From: Pigmentiphaga litoralis
GTDB taxonomy: Bacteria > Pseudomonadota > Gammaproteobacteria > Burkholderiales > Burkholderiaceae_B
Length of the DNA stretch: 64,000 bases
Direction: 5' to 3'
Assembly: GCF_013408655.1 (NCBI RefSeq)
Contig: NZ_JACCBP010000001.1
Coordinates: 310,001 to 374,000 of the forward strand
This document shows, piece by piece, positions 7,849 to 18,527 of this stretch. Every line of letters begins with the position of its first letter. Position 1 is the stretch's first letter. Position numbers and translations under genes: made by a program. Under the pieces are notes generated by a model. The model ran no database searches, was not told where the DNA came from, and saw only the letters and a list, made by a program, of their open reading frames with translations.

Positions 7849-10026
7849 TCACCCCTGATTGCGGATCCAGCGCGCGGCCTGCGCGACTTCACTGGCGCTC
7901 AGGCCTATCGGGCCGATTCCCTGTTCCACCAGGCGGTCGGCGGCGGCCCCGTGCAGCCAGACACCGCCCGCAACGGCCTCCTCGGGCAGCAGGCCCTGCG
8001 CAAGGAGTGCACCCAGCATCCCGGACAGGACATCGCCCGTGCCGGCCGTAGCCAGCCCGGGATTGCCGCTGGTGTTGATGCGCCAGGCGCCCGATGGGCT
8101 GCAGACTATCGTCCCACTGCCTTTCAGCACCACCCAGGCGCCATACCGGGCTGCGATCGCACACGCCGCGGCAATGCGGTCCGCCTGCACGGCGTGCGTG
8201 TCGCTGCCCAGCAGCCGTGACGCTTCCAGTGGGTGCGGCGTCAGCACCTTGATGCCCTTGCGCTGGCGAAAGGCTGCCTGCATGACTTGATCGCCCCCCA
8301 GCAAGGTCAATGCGTCGGCATCGAGTACGACGTTGGCGTCCGGACGTTCCTGAAGCACGCGCGTCAGCCAGCCTTTGGCGGCGTCGTCGGTGCCCAGGCC
8401 GCAGCCCGCGACCCATGTGTCGACGCCCAAGGCATCGGCGGCATCGAGCACGCCGGCCGCGTCACGCACCATCAATTCCGGATGCATGGGATCGCACGGC
8501 AGGCTGAGCGGCGGCGTGTCGGCCAGCGCCACGAAGATCTTGCCGGCGCCGGTCAGCAACGCAGCGCGGCTGGCGAGCAGGGCCGCGCCGGTCATGCCGG
8601 GTGCGCCGGCCAGCACCGCCAGCGTGCCGTAGCTGCCCTTGTGCGTATCGTTCTTGCGGGACTGGAACAGCGATGGAACGTCGGCTTTCCGGATCAGATG
8701 GCCGATGTCATTGGTGGGAAGGTCGGTGCTGGAAGGCGCGGCAGCGGTCACGTCGTCGCCAGCACCCGCATTGGCGCCGATATTCAGACCAATTTCCAGG
8801 CCGACGTCCGCGTTGGCCTTCGCGTCGGCCTTCGCGTCGACCCCCAAACCCGCCCCCAAACCCGCCCCCAAACCCGCCTCCGCACTCGCGTCAACAAACG
8901 CCGCCAACTGCAGATCGTCCACCTCGATCGTGCCGGCCACGTCGCTGCCTGCGCGGGTGTGCAGGCCGGGTTTGTCGGCAATGAAGGTCAGGGTGTGGGT
9001 TGCCTGCACGCAGGCATCCTGCGCGGCGCCCGTGTCGCCGTTCAGGCCGCTCGGCACGTCGATCGCCAGTCGCGCGACCGGCTGCGCGTTGGCCCACGTG
9101 ATCCAGGCCTGCGCCTGGGCGTCCAAGGGGCGTGTCAGGCCGATGCCGAACAGGGCGTCGACAATGACGCCACGTGGGACATCACCGTCCAGCAACAGGC
9201 CGTCGGTAATGCGGCCCTGATCCAGCAGCGGGGCATCGAACAGCGTGCCGGTGGACAGCGGTTCGTTCGACAGGTCATCGGCCGGGTCGCCCTCGGCGAA
9301 CAAGGAATTGCTGTCGGACGGGTCCGCAAGCAGGTCGGCGTCAGACCGGTCCGCAAGTAAATCTGTGGATACGGTGTCGCCCCGTTCCACTGGCTCGCGC
9401 GACGCAACATCGCCTGCCAGGTCAGCCGCGGTGACATCGTCAGCCGTCACGTCGTCAGCAGTGACTTCCGTTGGCGTGACGTCGCCGGCGGTGGCATCCA
9501 GTGCGGCGCCCGCGTCAGTATCGATCTCGGCCGCGCTTGCCGCATCACGCAGGGCAGCGCTCAGCGCTTCCGACCTCAACCCGGGATCGCCCGCCGCAGA
9601 GTCGTTTTCCCCAAAGCCGCCGGCCGCAGACTCGACCTGCCCAAAGCCGCCCGCCCCGCCTGCGCCCTCCGTTCCCGCATTTCCCACCGGCCACACCGGT
9701 TCCCCGCTCTGCAACAGCCCTGCCGGCAAGGCGTCCCACGCGCGCTGGGCGTCCTCCGGCCGGCCGGCGTCGGACGCAGGCAGGGCCCACACCTTCACAT
9801 GGCGGCCGGCCTCGTGCAGCATCCGGGCCAGGACCAGGCCGTCGCCCCCGTTATTGCCGGGTCCGCACAGCACGACCACGGCCCCGCTGGGCCACGACGT
9901 GGCGATGCGGGCGGCGGCGCTGCGGGCGGCGCGGTCCATGAGGGTACCGGGGGGCAGGGTGGCGGCCGCGTCGGTTTCAATGCGGCGCAGGGCGGTCGAA
10001 GTCAGCAGAAGAGGGGAAGCAGGCAT
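7849..10026 (-). CDS. nnr: Nnr, bifunctional NAD(P)H-hydrate epimerase / ADP-dependent dehydratase with large insertions
   Basis: A cytosolic repair enzyme that epimerises and dehydrates damaged NAD(P)H hydrates. The N-terminal YjeF_N epimerase has [17 protein letters not shown], then resumes at VDALFGIGL (about residue 287) and [11 protein letters not shown]. The C-terminal carbohydrate-kinase-like dehydratase has [34 protein letters not shown], and [20 protein letters not shown] with the catalytic Asp. Length is 725 aa against about 500 for the family. The excess is a roughly 170-residue Asp/Ala/Ser-rich insert inside the epimerase (about 112-285) and a second Ala/Gly/Asp-rich insert between the domains (about 375-430). 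Both are built of short repeats. It lies downstream of dadA on the same strand, 30 bp apart. Confidence 0.9.
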   Translation of the reverse strand: MPASPLLLTSTALRRIETDAAATLPPGTLMDRAARSAAARIATSWPSGAVVVLCGPGNNGGDGLVLARMLHEAGRHVKVWALPASDAGRPEDAQRAWDALPAGLLQSGEPVWPVGNAGTEGAGGAGGFGQVESAAGGFGENDSAAGDPGLRSEALSAALRDAASAAEIDTDAGAALDATAGDVTPTEVTADDVTADDVTAADLAGDVASREPVERGDTVSTDLLADRSDADLLADPSDSNSLFAEGDPADDLSNEPLSTGTLFDAPLLDQGRITDGLLLDGDVPRGVIVDALFGIGLTRPLDAQAQAWITWANAQPVARLAIDVPSGLNGDTGAAQDACVQATHTLTFIADKPGLHTRAGSDVAGTIEVDDLQLAAFVDASAEAGLGAGLGAGLGVDAKADAKANADVGLEIGLNIGANAGAGDDVTAAAPSSTDLPTNDIGHLIRKADVPSLFQSRKNDTHKGSYGTLAVLAGAPGMTGAALLASRAALLTGAGKIFVALADTPPLSLPCDPMHPELMVRDAAGVLDAADALGVDTWVAGCGLGTDDAAKGWLTRVLQERPDANVVLDADALTLLGGDQVMQAAFRQRKGIKVLTPHPLEASRLLGSDTHAVQADRIAAACAIAARYGAWVVLKGSGTIVCSPSGAWRINTSGNPGLATAGTGDVLSGMLGALLAQGLLPEEAVAGGVWLHGAAADRLVEQGIGPIGLSASEVAQAARWIRNQG
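8841..8876 (-). repeat. 12-bp coding repeat in nnr
   Basis: Three perfect copies of the plus-strand unit CCCCCAAACCCG encode the GLGA repeats in the inter-domain insert; degenerate copies flank it on both sides. Confidence 0.85.
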
Positions 10027-10056
10027 ACGCAGGACTCCGAAAAGGTCGTCAAGCGT

Positions 10057-11328
10057 TTAATTCTTGCGCGTGTACCGCCCGATGTCCAATCCGGTCAGAT
10101 CGATGGCCGGAGCCTTGCCCGCCACCAGATCGGCCACGATCCGTCCGGCGCCGGCTGCAAACGTCCACCCCTGGGACCCATGCCCCGAGTTGATGAACAG
10201 CCGTGGCATGCCCGTGGGGCCTAGCACGGGCGGGCCGTCGGGGGTCATGGGCCGCACGCCTGACCACCAGGCGGTTCGCGACATATCGAGCCGCCCGGGC
10301 AGCCAATCCATGCCGACCCGTGACAGCGTCCGCAACGCCTTGTTTCGCAAAGTCGCGTCGCGCGACCCGATTTCGGCCGTGCCGGCGATGCGAAGGCGCT
10401 GCCCGAAGGGCGTGATGCTGGTTTTGTATGCCTCGTCCATGACCGTCTGGCGCGGACCAATCGTGTCGGGGCGCAGGGCGACGTTTGCCGAATAGGTCTT
10501 GATGCCAAGGACGGGCAGGCGCACGCCCATTGGCCGCATCAGCCGGGCCGAATCGGCCCCGGCGCACATCACGACCGCGTCGGCCGACAGCGTGCGTCCT
10601 TCGGTCAGGCGCACGCCCTGCACGGCGCCGGCCTGCGCCGTCAGTTGCCGGACCGTCGCATTGAACAGGAAGGTCACGCCGGCCTCTTCAGCCAGGTTGG
10701 ACAGCTGACGCGCAAACAACGGGCAGTTGCCCGACTCGTCATTCGGAAAGTGGATGGCGCCGGCCAGCGGCGTACCAATCTCGATGGCGCGCGCCAGGCT
10801 GGGCTCGAGCTGCGCCGTCTCGTCGCGCGACAGCACGGTGTGCACGACACCGGTGGCTTCAAGCACACGGCGCGTGTGCAATGACGCGGCCACATCGCGG
10901 TCGCTGCGCAGCAATTGCAGCAGGCCGGTGCGTTGCTCGTATTCCAGCGTGTGGGTCTCGCGCAGTCCGCGCAACTGGTCGCCGCTGTAGCGGGCCAGCC
11001 GTTGCATGATCTCGTGATGGGCCAGGGACCGGTCGGCGCGGCACTGGCCCAGCCACTGCCGCACCCAGCGCCACACCGCAGGATCCAGGGAAGGGCGCAG
11101 CAGCACGGGCGCTTCGGGCTTGAACAGTCCGGTAAGCAGGCTAGCGCGCAGGCCCGGCGCAGACCAAGGCGACGTGTAGCCTGGCGCCACGAAGCCGGCG
11201 TTGCCGAAGCTCGCCTCTTGCGCCACGCCGCTGCGCCGGTCGATGACCGTGACCCGCATGCCTTCCTGGCTCAGGAAATAGGCGGTGCACACCCCCACGA
11301 TCCCTGCACCCACCACTATCACATGCAT
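10057..11328 (-). CDS. dadA: D-amino acid dehydrogenase (DadA-like FAD oxidoreductase)
   Basis: A 423-residue flavoprotein close in length to E. coli DadA (432). The Rossmann FAD site is at the very N terminus (VVGAGIVGVCTAYFLSQEG). The middle has DAO-family features (GNAGFVAPGYTSPWSAPG) and the C terminus the second nucleotide-contact segment (INSGHGSQGWTFAAGAG). It would oxidise D-amino acids to 2-oxo acids, passing electrons to the membrane quinone pool. I chose ATG 11328 because the FAD motif starts right after it; the frame extends 72 codons upstream without conserved sequence. No alanine racemase gene adjoins it; alr is 34 kb away. Confidence 0.87.
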   Translation of the reverse strand: MHVIVVGAGIVGVCTAYFLSQEGMRVTVIDRRSGVAQEASFGNAGFVAPGYTSPWSAPGLRASLLTGLFKPEAPVLLRPSLDPAVWRWVRQWLGQCRADRSLAHHEIMQRLARYSGDQLRGLRETHTLEYEQRTGLLQLLRSDRDVAASLHTRRVLEATGVVHTVLSRDETAQLEPSLARAIEIGTPLAGAIHFPNDESGNCPLFARQLSNLAEEAGVTFLFNATVRQLTAQAGAVQGVRLTEGRTLSADAVVMCAGADSARLMRPMGVRLPVLGIKTYSANVALRPDTIGPRQTVMDEAYKTSITPFGQRLRIAGTAEIGSRDATLRNKALRTLSRVGMDWLPGRLDMSRTAWWSGVRPMTPDGPPVLGPTGMPRLFINSGHGSQGWTFAAGAGRIVADLVAGKAPAIDLTGLDIGRYTRKN

Positions 11329-11591
11329 AAAAACCTGATTGACTCTTGAACGTTGTGGGGTGGCCCGGTGGCCGGGAGGAGGTACGGGTACCGCGGTTGC
11401 CTGCAAGCCGGAACACGGGCTCGGCGGGGCGCCGGCGGGCACCGGATTGTACGCGGTTCCAGGAGGGCCCGAAGCCGCTGTCTCCCCAGGGCGACGCCCG
11501 TGAAATGGTCCTTGCTCTTCGCGTTTTCCCTTGATTGCCCGCATCGAAGTAAAATGATGGGCGAAACCGCGTTTCCCCTCCCTCGATTCTA

Positions 11592-14500
11592 GTGTCGTCT
11601 CTTATTGTGGCCTCCATTTTGCGCCTGCCCGGACCCCTCGCCCTTTCCTCTTTCCGTCGCGAACGCCTGCTCGAACGCCTGCAGTCGCTGCCTGGCGCGA
11701 TCGCCGACGTCACGGCGCGCTACGTGCATTTCGTGCACACCGACGGGCCGCTGTCGGACGCCGATGCCAAGCGCCTCGATCAGCTCCTGCACTATGGCGA
11801 GCCCTTCGTGGCCGGCCCGGCGGGCCAGTCGCTGCTCGTCATTCCGCGCCTGGGCACGCTGTCGCCGTGGGCCAGCAAGGCCACCGACATCGCGCGCAAT
11901 TGCGGCCTGGACGGCGTGCGGCGGATCGAACGCGGGGTGCTGTACACGCTGTCGCCCAAACGCGGCCTGCTCAGCGGGTTCACCGGCACCAAGACGCTGA
12001 GTCCTGAAGACCTGGCTGCCGTGGCCTCGGTGCTGCACGACCGGATGACGGAAACCGTGGTCGACGGCGAATTCGATGGCGCGCCGCTGTTCGCGACGCT
12101 GCCCGGCAAGCCCATGCAGACCGTGCCCGTGCTGGAACAGGGCATCGCCGCGCTCGCCACGGCCAACCTGACGATGGGGCTGGCGCTGTCCGACGACGAG
12201 ATCGATTACCTGGTCACGTCGTTCACCACGCTGGGCCGCAACCCGACCGACGTCGAACTGATGATGTTCGCGCAGGCCAACAGCGAGCACTGCCGCCACA
12301 AGATCTTCAATGCGCAATGGCGCATCGACAGCGCCGACCAGCCAAACACCCTGTTCGGCATGATTCGCGCGACCCACGCCGCGCAGCCGCTGGGCACCGT
12401 GGTCGCGTATTCCGACAACGCCGCCGTGATGCAGGGCGGCCCGGCCGAACGCTTCCATGTGCAGGCGGGGGACACGACGCTGGCCTACGGCAAGCGGGAC
12501 ACCATCGTCCACACCCTGATGAAGGTGGAAACGCACAACCACCCCACGGCCATTTCTCCGTTCGCGGGGGCATCGACCGGTGCGGGCGGCGAAATCCGGG
12601 ACGAAGGCGCGACCGGCCGCGGCTCCAAGCCCAAGGCGGGCCTGACCGGGTTCACCGTGTCCAACCTGCGCTTTCCGGAGGCGCCCGAGCCCTGGGAAAC
12701 CGACTCGCATGGCCTGCCGGACCGCATCGCGTCGCCGCTGTCCATCATGCTGGAAGGCCCGATTGGTGGCGCCGCATTCAACAACGAATTCGGCCGCCCG
12801 AACTTGGTGGGCTATTTCCGCAGCTACGAACAGACGGCCGGCGGCACGCGGTGGGGCTATCACAAGCCCATCATGATCGCCGGCGGGCTGGGCAGCATCG
12901 ACGATGGCTACACCCACAAGCTGGACCTGCCGCCAGGCTCGCTGCTGATCCAGCTGGGCGGCCCGGGCATGCGTATCGGCATGGGCGGCGGGGCGGCATC
13001 GAGCATGGGCGTCGGCAGCAATACGGCTGACCTGGACTTTGATTCGGTGCAGCGTGGCAACCCCGAAATCGAGCGGCGCGCACAGGAAGTGATCGATCGC
13101 TGCTGGCAGCTGGGCGCCGACAACCCCATCCTGTCCATCCACGATGTGGGGGCGGGCGGATTGTCCAATGCCTTCCCCGAAGTGGTGGACGGCGCCAATC
13201 GCGGCGCCACCTTCGACCTGACGCAGGTGCCGCTGGAAGAATCCGGCTTGTCGCCTGCCGAAATCTGGTGCAACGAATCGCAGGAACGGTATGTCCTGGC
13301 GATCGCGCCCAAGGACCTGGAACGCTTCGACGCCCTGGCGCGCCGTGAACGGTGCCCGTATGGCGTTGTAGGCGTCGCGACCGAGCAGCGTCAGCTGCGC
13401 GTCGTCAACGGCGAAGGCTTTGATGCCGCCGACACGTCGGCGGAAGACTGGGCCCGCACCTCCCGCCCGGTCGACGTGCCAATCGAAGTGATCCTGGGCA
13501 AGACGCCCCGCATGGTGCGCGACGTGGCGCGCCTGCCGGGCGTGCGCGAACCGATCGACGTGGTCGGCCTGGATCTGGACGACATTGCGCTGCGCGTGAT
13601 GCGTCATCCCACCGTCGCCAACAAGACGTTCCTGATCACCATCGGTGACCGGACGGTGGGCGGCATGTCGTCGCGCGACCAGATGGTTGGCCCATGGCAA
13701 GTGCCGGTGGCTGACTGCGCTGTGACCCTGGCCGATTACCGCGGCTTTCGCGGCGAAGCCATGGCGATGGGCGAACGCAGCCCGCTGGCCGTGATCGACG
13801 CGGCCGCGTCCGGACGCATGGCGGTGGCTGAAGCCATTACCAACATCGTGGCGGCCCCCGTGGCGCGCCTGGAAGACATCAAGCTGTCGGCCAACTGGAT
13901 GGCCGCCTGCGGCGAACCGGGGCAGGATGCTGCCCTGTATGACACGGTCGACGCCGTCAGCCAGCTGTGCCAGCAAGTCGGCCTGTCGATCCCGGTCGGC
14001 AAGGACTCGCTGTCGATGCGTACGGGCTGGCAGGTGGATGGCGAAGACCGCAAGGTGGTCTCGCCGGTGTCGCTGGTCGTGACGGCGTTTGCCTCGATCG
14101 AAGATGTCCGCCCGTCGTTGACCCCGCAACTGCGCACCGATGAAGGCGATACGTCGCTGATCCTGATCGACCTGGGCCAGGGCCGCAACCGCCTTGGCGG
14201 CTCGGTGCTATCGCAGGTGATCAACCAGGTGGGCGACAGCGTGCCCGACCTGGAATCGGCCGACCAGCTGGTCGCCTTCTTTGCCGCGGTCCGCACGCTT
14301 GCCGAAAGCGGCGTCATCCTGGCCTACCACGACCGTTCCGATGGCGGCGTGTTCGCCACCGTGTCCGAAATGGCGTTCGCCGGCCGCGTGGGCGTCACGC
14401 TGAACATCGACATGCTTACGCTCGACCCGCATGCCTCGGACTGGGGCGACTTCAAGATTCGCGCCGACCAGGTGGCCGTGCAGCGCGCCGAACTGACCTT

Positions 14501-15644
14501 CAAGGCCTTGTTCTCGGAAGAGGCGGGCGCCGTGATCCAGGTCCCGACGGCCAGCCGCAATGCGGTCATGGAGGTGCTGCGCGGTGCGGGACTGTCCAAA
14601 CACTCCCACGTGATCGGCAGCCTGAACACCACCGACACGATCGACATCTACCGCGACGCCAAGAAGATCTGGTCCAAGCCGCGCGTCGAACTGGCGCAGG
14701 CCTGGAGCGAAGTGAGCCACCGCATCATGGCTCTGCGCGACAACCCGGCCAGCGCCAAGGCCGAATTGGCCATCTGGGCCGACAAGGACAATCCGGGCCT
14801 GTCGCCCCGTGTGACGTTCGATCCGCAAGCCGACGTGGCGGCGCCGATGATCGCAACGGGCAAGCGCCCGCGTGTGGCCATCCTGCGCGAGCAGGGGTGC
14901 AATAGCCATGTCGAGATGGCCTATGGCTTCGACAAGGCGGGCTTTGCGTCGCACGACGTGCACATGACCGACCTGCTGGCGGGCCGGGTGGACCTGAACG
15001 AGTACCACGGCCTGGTCGCCGTGGGCGGCTTCAGCTACGGCGACGTGCTGGGGGCGGGCGAAGGCTGGGCCAAGACCATCCAGTTCAACGCCATGCTGGC
15101 GGACATGTTCTCGGCCTATTTCGGCCGCAAGGAAACGTTTGCGCTGGGCGTCTGCAATGGCTGCCAGATGCTGGCGGCCCTGGCGTCGATGATCCCGGGT
15201 GCCGAGCACTGGCCCCGTTTCACGCGCAATCAGTCGGAAAAGTTCGAAGCGCGCTTTGCGATGGTGGAAGTCATGGACTCACCGTCCATCTTCCTGCAAG
15301 GCATGGCCGGCTCGCAGGTGCCGATTGCCGTGTCGCACGGAGAAGGCTACGCCAACTTCACGCAACAGGGCGATGCAGGCAAGGTGCTGGGTGCCCTGCG
15401 TTACGTCGACAACCGCGGCCAGGCGACCGAAACCTACCCGTACAACCCCAATGGTAGCGCGGGCGGTTTAACGGGCGTGACGACCGCTGACGGCCGCTTC
15501 ACGGCCCTGATGCCGCACGCCGAACGTGTCTTCCGGAATGTGCAGATGTCGTGGGCGCCAAAAACCTGGGGCGAGCAGGACAGCGGCGGCGAGTTTTCGC
15601 CGTGGATGCGCATGTTCCGCAACGCGCGAGTCTGGGTGGGCTGA
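11592..15644 (+). CDS. purL: phosphoribosylformylglycinamidine synthase, large single-chain form
   Basis: FGAM synthase, fourth step of purine synthesis: FGAR + glutamine + ATP. At 1350 aa it is the large proteobacterial form with an N-terminal domain, linker, tandem AIRS-type synthase domains ([28 protein letters not shown]) and a C-terminal class I glutaminase ([16 protein letters not shown], nucleophile Cys in GVCNGCQM, His-Glu in SHGEGY). The start is uncertain: GTG 11592 or GTG 11607, neither with a clear ribosome site; the latter gives the common family N terminus ASILRLPG. It is monocistronic with its own terminator. Confidence 0.96.
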   Translation: MSSLIVASILRLPGPLALSSFRRERLLERLQSLPGAIADVTARYVHFVHTDGPLSDADAKRLDQLLHYGEPFVAGPAGQSLLVIPRLGTLSPWASKATDIARNCGLDGVRRIERGVLYTLSPKRGLLSGFTGTKTLSPEDLAAVASVLHDRMTETVVDGEFDGAPLFATLPGKPMQTVPVLEQGIAALATANLTMGLALSDDEIDYLVTSFTTLGRNPTDVELMMFAQANSEHCRHKIFNAQWRIDSADQPNTLFGMIRATHAAQPLGTVVAYSDNAAVMQGGPAERFHVQAGDTTLAYGKRDTIVHTLMKVETHNHPTAISPFAGASTGAGGEIRDEGATGRGSKPKAGLTGFTVSNLRFPEAPEPWETDSHGLPDRIASPLSIMLEGPIGGAAFNNEFGRPNLVGYFRSYEQTAGGTRWGYHKPIMIAGGLGSIDDGYTHKLDLPPGSLLIQLGGPGMRIGMGGGAASSMGVGSNTADLDFDSVQRGNPEIERRAQEVIDRCWQLGADNPILSIHDVGAGGLSNAFPEVVDGANRGATFDLTQVPLEESGLSPAEIWCNESQERYVLAIAPKDLERFDALARRERCPYGVVGVATEQRQLRVVNGEGFDAADTSAEDWARTSRPVDVPIEVILGKTPRMVRDVARLPGVREPIDVVGLDLDDIALRVMRHPTVANKTFLITIGDRTVGGMSSRDQMVGPWQVPVADCAVTLADYRGFRGEAMAMGERSPLAVIDAAASGRMAVAEAITNIVAAPVARLEDIKLSANWMAACGEPGQDAALYDTVDAVSQLCQQVGLSIPVGKDSLSMRTGWQVDGEDRKVVSPVSLVVTAFASIEDVRPSLTPQLRTDEGDTSLILIDLGQGRNRLGGSVLSQVINQVGDSVPDLESADQLVAFFAAVRTLAESGVILAYHDRSDGGVFATVSEMAFAGRVGVTLNIDMLTLDPHASDWGDFKIRADQVAVQRAELTFKALFSEEAGAVIQVPTASRNAVMEVLRGAGLSKHSHVIGSLNTTDTIDIYRDAKKIWSKPRVELAQAWSEVSHRIMALRDNPASAKAELAIWADKDNPGLSPRVTFDPQADVAAPMIATGKRPRVAILREQGCNSHVEMAYGFDKAGFASHDVHMTDLLAGRVDLNEYHGLVAVGGFSYGDVLGAGEGWAKTIQFNAMLADMFSAYFGRKETFALGVCNGCQMLAALASMIPGAEHWPRFTRNQSEKFEARFAMVEVMDSPSIFLQGMAGSQVPIAVSHGEGYANFTQQGDAGKVLGALRYVDNRGQATETYPYNPNGSAGGLTGVTTADGRFTALMPHAERVFRNVQMSWAPKTWGEQDSGGEFSPWMRMFRNARVWVG

Positions 15645-15690
15645 GCCCGCCAACAGAAGAGGAGCCGCCCTGGTAGTCAGGGCAGTTCGA

Positions 15691-15728
15691 TAAAAAGCCT
15701 GTTCGTCGCAAGACGGACAGGCTTTTTT
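15691..15728 (+). terminator. purL terminator
   Basis: A 14-bp stem (AAAGCCTGTTCGTC with one G-T wobble) capped by a GCAA tetraloop and followed by eight T. Confidence 0.93.
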
Positions 15729-15789
15729 TTGTGGCTGACACCGCGCATCCTTGCGGACCGGTGGCCACGTTTGCGTACGGTACCCCACA

Positions 15790-15826
15790 AAACAAAACCC
15801 CCGGGCTTGCCTGGGGGTTTTGTTCA
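15790..15826 (-). terminator. porin terminator, bidirectional
   Basis: ACAAAACCCCC / GGGGGTTTTGT stem with further pairing inside; on the minus strand it is followed by TTTTGTTTTGT. It faces the purL terminator across 60 bp between convergent genes. Confidence 0.85.
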
Positions 15827-15890
15827 ACACGGTAAGCATTGGAACGCCTTGCGACGTTCCCGGAATCAGGCTTGCGCCCGAATCAGATGC

Positions 15891-16994
15891 TTAGAACTTG
15901 TGCTGCAGGCCAAAGGCCAGCTGGCGACGGCTCACGTCCGTGTAGTTGGTGCGGGTAACGAACTGACGCTGATCGTAGTCGTTGAAGAAAGCGTACACGT
16001 TGGTGCGCTTCGACAGGTCATACACGTAGCCGACTGCGTAGCCGTCGATTTCCGACTTCGTCGTCTTTTGGTAGGCAGCCATCACCTTACCGGCGCCCAG
16101 AGGTGCGCTCAGGCCAACGGTATAGGCGTTGTCGTTGCCGTACAGGCCAGCGAAGTTGTTGGTGTAGTTAGCGCCGGTAGGCGAAACCAGAGCACCGCCA
16201 ACGTTGTTCAGCGGGTTCTTCATGTGCGACCAGCCAGCGTAAGCTGCGACCACGCCGAAGTCATACGATGCGCCGACGATCAGGTTCTGGGGCTTTTCGC
16301 CGCCGTTCAGAGCCTGGTTGGCGTCCGACAGGTTGGCGTACGAGTACGTAGCGACACCCTTCAACGGGCCGTTTTCGTACTTCAGGCCAACGTCGATCAG
16401 ACGGTTGTTGTTGCCGTTGCCAGCAACTTCTTGTTCGTTCACGGTGCCTTGGCCAGCTTGGAAGCTGTAACCCACGGCGCCTTGGAAGCCGGCGATAACT
16501 GGCGAGTAGTAGTAAGCCGAGTTGTTCACGCGCGAACCGGCGCCGAAGTCACCCTGGTTGTAGCCGAACGTGGTGCCGATCGACGAACGCGAGTACGACA
16601 GACCGAACGGGTTGACGATACCAGCAGCCCACATGAAGCCCAGGTTGGTCGTACGGCCCAAGGTCAGGCGGCCAGCGCGTGCGCTTTCCAGACCGACGAA
16701 TGCATAACGGCCGAACAGGCGGTTTTGCTGGGTCGAAACACCGGTGTCGATGTCAAAGCCGCTTTCCAGTTGGAAAATTGCCTTCAGGCCGTTGCCGATG
16801 TCTTCCGAACCACGGATACCCCAGCGCGATTGGGCGCCCAGGCCGCTGTCGATGCCGTTGCGGGCCTTCGAACCTTCAGTCTTGTCATTCAAGAAACCAA
16901 CGTCAGCGATACCGTACAACGTAACGTTGCTTTGGGCGTTAGCTGCACCGGCAAAGCCAGCCAACAGAGCGGCGGCGAGAAGGGTCTTCTTCAT
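15891..16994 (-). CDS. trimeric general porin (betaproteobacterial Porin_4 type)
   Basis: A 367-residue outer-membrane diffusion porin. It has a textbook signal peptide (MKKTLLAAALLAGF to ANAQS), the start-of-barrel motif SNVTLYGIADVGF, alternating amphipathic strands rich in Tyr/Gly/Asn, and a C-terminal strand ending in Phe (LQHKF) as recognised by the BAM complex. The eyelet region carries PFGLSYSRS-like residues typical of Bordetella/Burkholderia porins. The start is supported by GGAG upstream of ATG 16994. Codon use is biased toward frequent codons, with fewer GCG/GGC than its neighbours, fitting high expression. Confidence 0.94.
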   Translation of the reverse strand: MKKTLLAAALLAGFAGAANAQSNVTLYGIADVGFLNDKTEGSKARNGIDSGLGAQSRWGIRGSEDIGNGLKAIFQLESGFDIDTGVSTQQNRLFGRYAFVGLESARAGRLTLGRTTNLGFMWAAGIVNPFGLSYSRSSIGTTFGYNQGDFGAGSRVNNSAYYYSPVIAGFQGAVGYSFQAGQGTVNEQEVAGNGNNNRLIDVGLKYENGPLKGVATYSYANLSDANQALNGGEKPQNLIVGASYDFGVVAAYAGWSHMKNPLNNVGGALVSPTGANYTNNFAGLYGNDNAYTVGLSAPLGAGKVMAAYQKTTKSEIDGYAVGYVYDLSKRTNVYAFFNDYDQRQFVTRTNYTDVSRRQLAFGLQHKF

Positions 16995-17428
16995 TTAATT
17001 AGGTCTCCAACGGAGTGAATAACACGATAAGCCAACAGCGTCATACACAAGCGCTCGGCTAGGGCCGAACCTTTGTATATGTGCCGCGGCGGCCTTGCTC
17101 TCGATTTCAGTGAGCGATGGTGCTGGCTGCGAGAAATCTGGAATGAATTTCACCAGAAAAGCCGAACGCGTGCCAACTCTTAATTCCGCTGCAACATTGA
17201 TGTGTTGCGATTTGCCCTAAACGCTGTGACATCCTTGCAACCGAAGCTTGGAATAGGGACGGAAAACTGCGTAATGCCTCAAAACACGTTTCAGTAAAAA
17301 CGCCCCATGTTGCAGTGACGTGACGTCAGTGCTCAATGGGGCGTTTCATACAACTAAGGCAAACCCTGATAGCGGAAAATTAACCTGCCAGGATTAGTTT
17401 TAGTGTTGGTTCAAACCAACGTTTGCCA
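16995..17428 (-). other. 434-bp intergenic region: porin leader and ppiC terminator
   Basis: Markedly AT-richer than the flanks. It holds the porin ribosome site (GGAG, then AT-rich spacer), a long presumptive porin promoter/leader segment with no box I can call confidently, and the ppiC terminator. No open frame here looks coding. Confidence 0.6.
17298..17346 (-). terminator. ppiC terminator with very long stem
   Basis: A perfect 11-bp outer stem (AAACGCCCCAT / ATGGGGCGTTT) and a near-perfect 9-bp inner stem (GCAGTGACG / CGTCAGTGC); on the minus strand it is followed by TTTTT. Confidence 0.85.
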
Positions 17429-18196
17429 TCAGTTGATTTTTGCCTTCTGGCGCAGGCTGGCCTGGAAGTCGCGCAGTTTGGCCTGGCGCAGGGACTCTTC
17501 GATCTGCGGACGCAGCTGATCCAGCGGCGGGAACTGGCTGTCGCGCACGTCTTCAAGACGGATCACGTGCCAGCCAAATTGCGTCTGCACCGGGTTGGTG
17601 GTGGTCTGACCCTTGGACAGGCCGGCCAGTGCGTCCGAGAACGGCTTGACGTACGTGCTTGCCGGCGCCCAGTCCAGATCGCCACCGTTGGCGGCCGAGC
17701 CCGGATCCTTCGACTGCTTGGCCAGGTCTTCGAACTTCGCACCCTTGTTCAGCTGGGCAATGATGTCCTTGGCCTGGGCTTCGGTTTCGACCAGGATGTG
17801 ACGCGCGCGGAATTCCTTGTCGCCCTGGGCGCTTTTGACGCGGTCGTATTCGGCCTGGACTTGCTGCGGCGTGATCGCGTTCTTGGCGAGGTAGTCGTTG
17901 AACAGACCGCGAATCAGCACGCTCTGGCGCGTCAGGTCGATTTCGGCCTGGACTTCCGGCTGCTTGGAGATGCCGCGCTTGTCGGCTTCCTGCAGGAAGA
18001 CTTCACGGTTGATGAGTTCTTCGCGGATCTGCTCGCGCAGTTGCGGCGAGTCGGGCTGGCCTTGCTTGGTCAGCAGGTTGACGAATTGATCAACGCGCGA
18101 AGAAGGGATGGCCTTGCCGTTCACGACGGCAGCGTTTTGGGCAAAGGCGGGAACTGCCACGGCCAGCGCAGCCGTCAACATCAAAACACGCTTCAT
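17429..18196 (-). CDS. periplasmic parvulin-type peptidyl-prolyl isomerase
   Basis: A 255-residue exported PpiC/SurA-type foldase. Signal peptide MKRVLMLTAALAVAVPAFAQ, then a SurA_N-like helical segment, then one rotamase domain (about 130-225: [34 protein letters not shown]) and a basic tail ending QKAKIN. ATG 18196 is chosen because the signal peptide starts there and AGGA lies upstream; the frame runs 34 codons further without support. It is the last gene of the minus-strand group yciB-bolA-ppiC, ended by the long hairpin. Confidence 0.92.
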   Translation of the reverse strand: MKRVLMLTAALAVAVPAFAQNAAVVNGKAIPSSRVDQFVNLLTKQGQPDSPQLREQIREELINREVFLQEADKRGISKQPEVQAEIDLTRQSVLIRGLFNDYLAKNAITPQQVQAEYDRVKSAQGDKEFRARHILVETEAQAKDIIAQLNKGAKFEDLAKQSKDPGSAANGGDLDWAPASTYVKPFSDALAGLSKGQTTTNPVQTQFGWHVIRLEDVRDSQFPPLDQLRPQIEESLRQAKLRDFQASLRQKAKIN

Positions 18197-18245
18197 CAGG
18201 GAAATCCTTACTATGAATAGATCGGCCGGAAGCCAGCCTGATTTG

Positions 18246-18527
18246 TTAGGTCTTGTCGGAATTTTCTTGGGAAGTGAGCGCCGTAATGGCGAGCGCATGC
18301 ACCTCGTCAGGCATCAGATCCTTCAATCGATCATACACCAGGCGATGTCGGCTCACCCTTGACAAGCCCGTGAAACGGTCCGAAACGACGCGTACCCGGA
18401 AGTGTCCGGCGCCCCCCGCGGCGCCGGCGTGACCGGCGTGCAGGTGGGATTCGTCGATGACGTCAAGGGCCTGCGGATCGAGTCCGCCCAGCAGGCTGCG
18501 GATGGTGGCGACGCGGGCGGCGGTCAT
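18246..18527 (-). CDS. BolA family protein
   Basis: A 93-residue single-domain BolA protein. Recognisable features are the N-terminal helix, then SHLHAGH (conserved His/Gly of the class II KH-like fold), FRVRVVSDRFTGLSRVSRHRLVYD and MPDEVHALAITAL. BolA proteins partner monothiol glutaredoxins in iron-sulfur handling or act in stress-related gene control. The start overlaps the yciB stop as ATGA, so translation is coupled. A small Ala/Gly-rich stretch (AGAAGGAG) sits in the loop after SHLHAGH. Confidence 0.9.
   Translation of the reverse strand: MTAARVATIRSLLGGLDPQALDVIDESHLHAGHAGAAGGAGHFRVRVVSDRFTGLSRVSRHRLVYDRLKDLMPDEVHALAITALTSQENSDKT

Noticed and set aside
11330..11591. Purine riboswitch before purL
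   Set aside because: No purine aptamer core (conserved loop-loop and junction bases) could be recognised in the 250-bp spacer.
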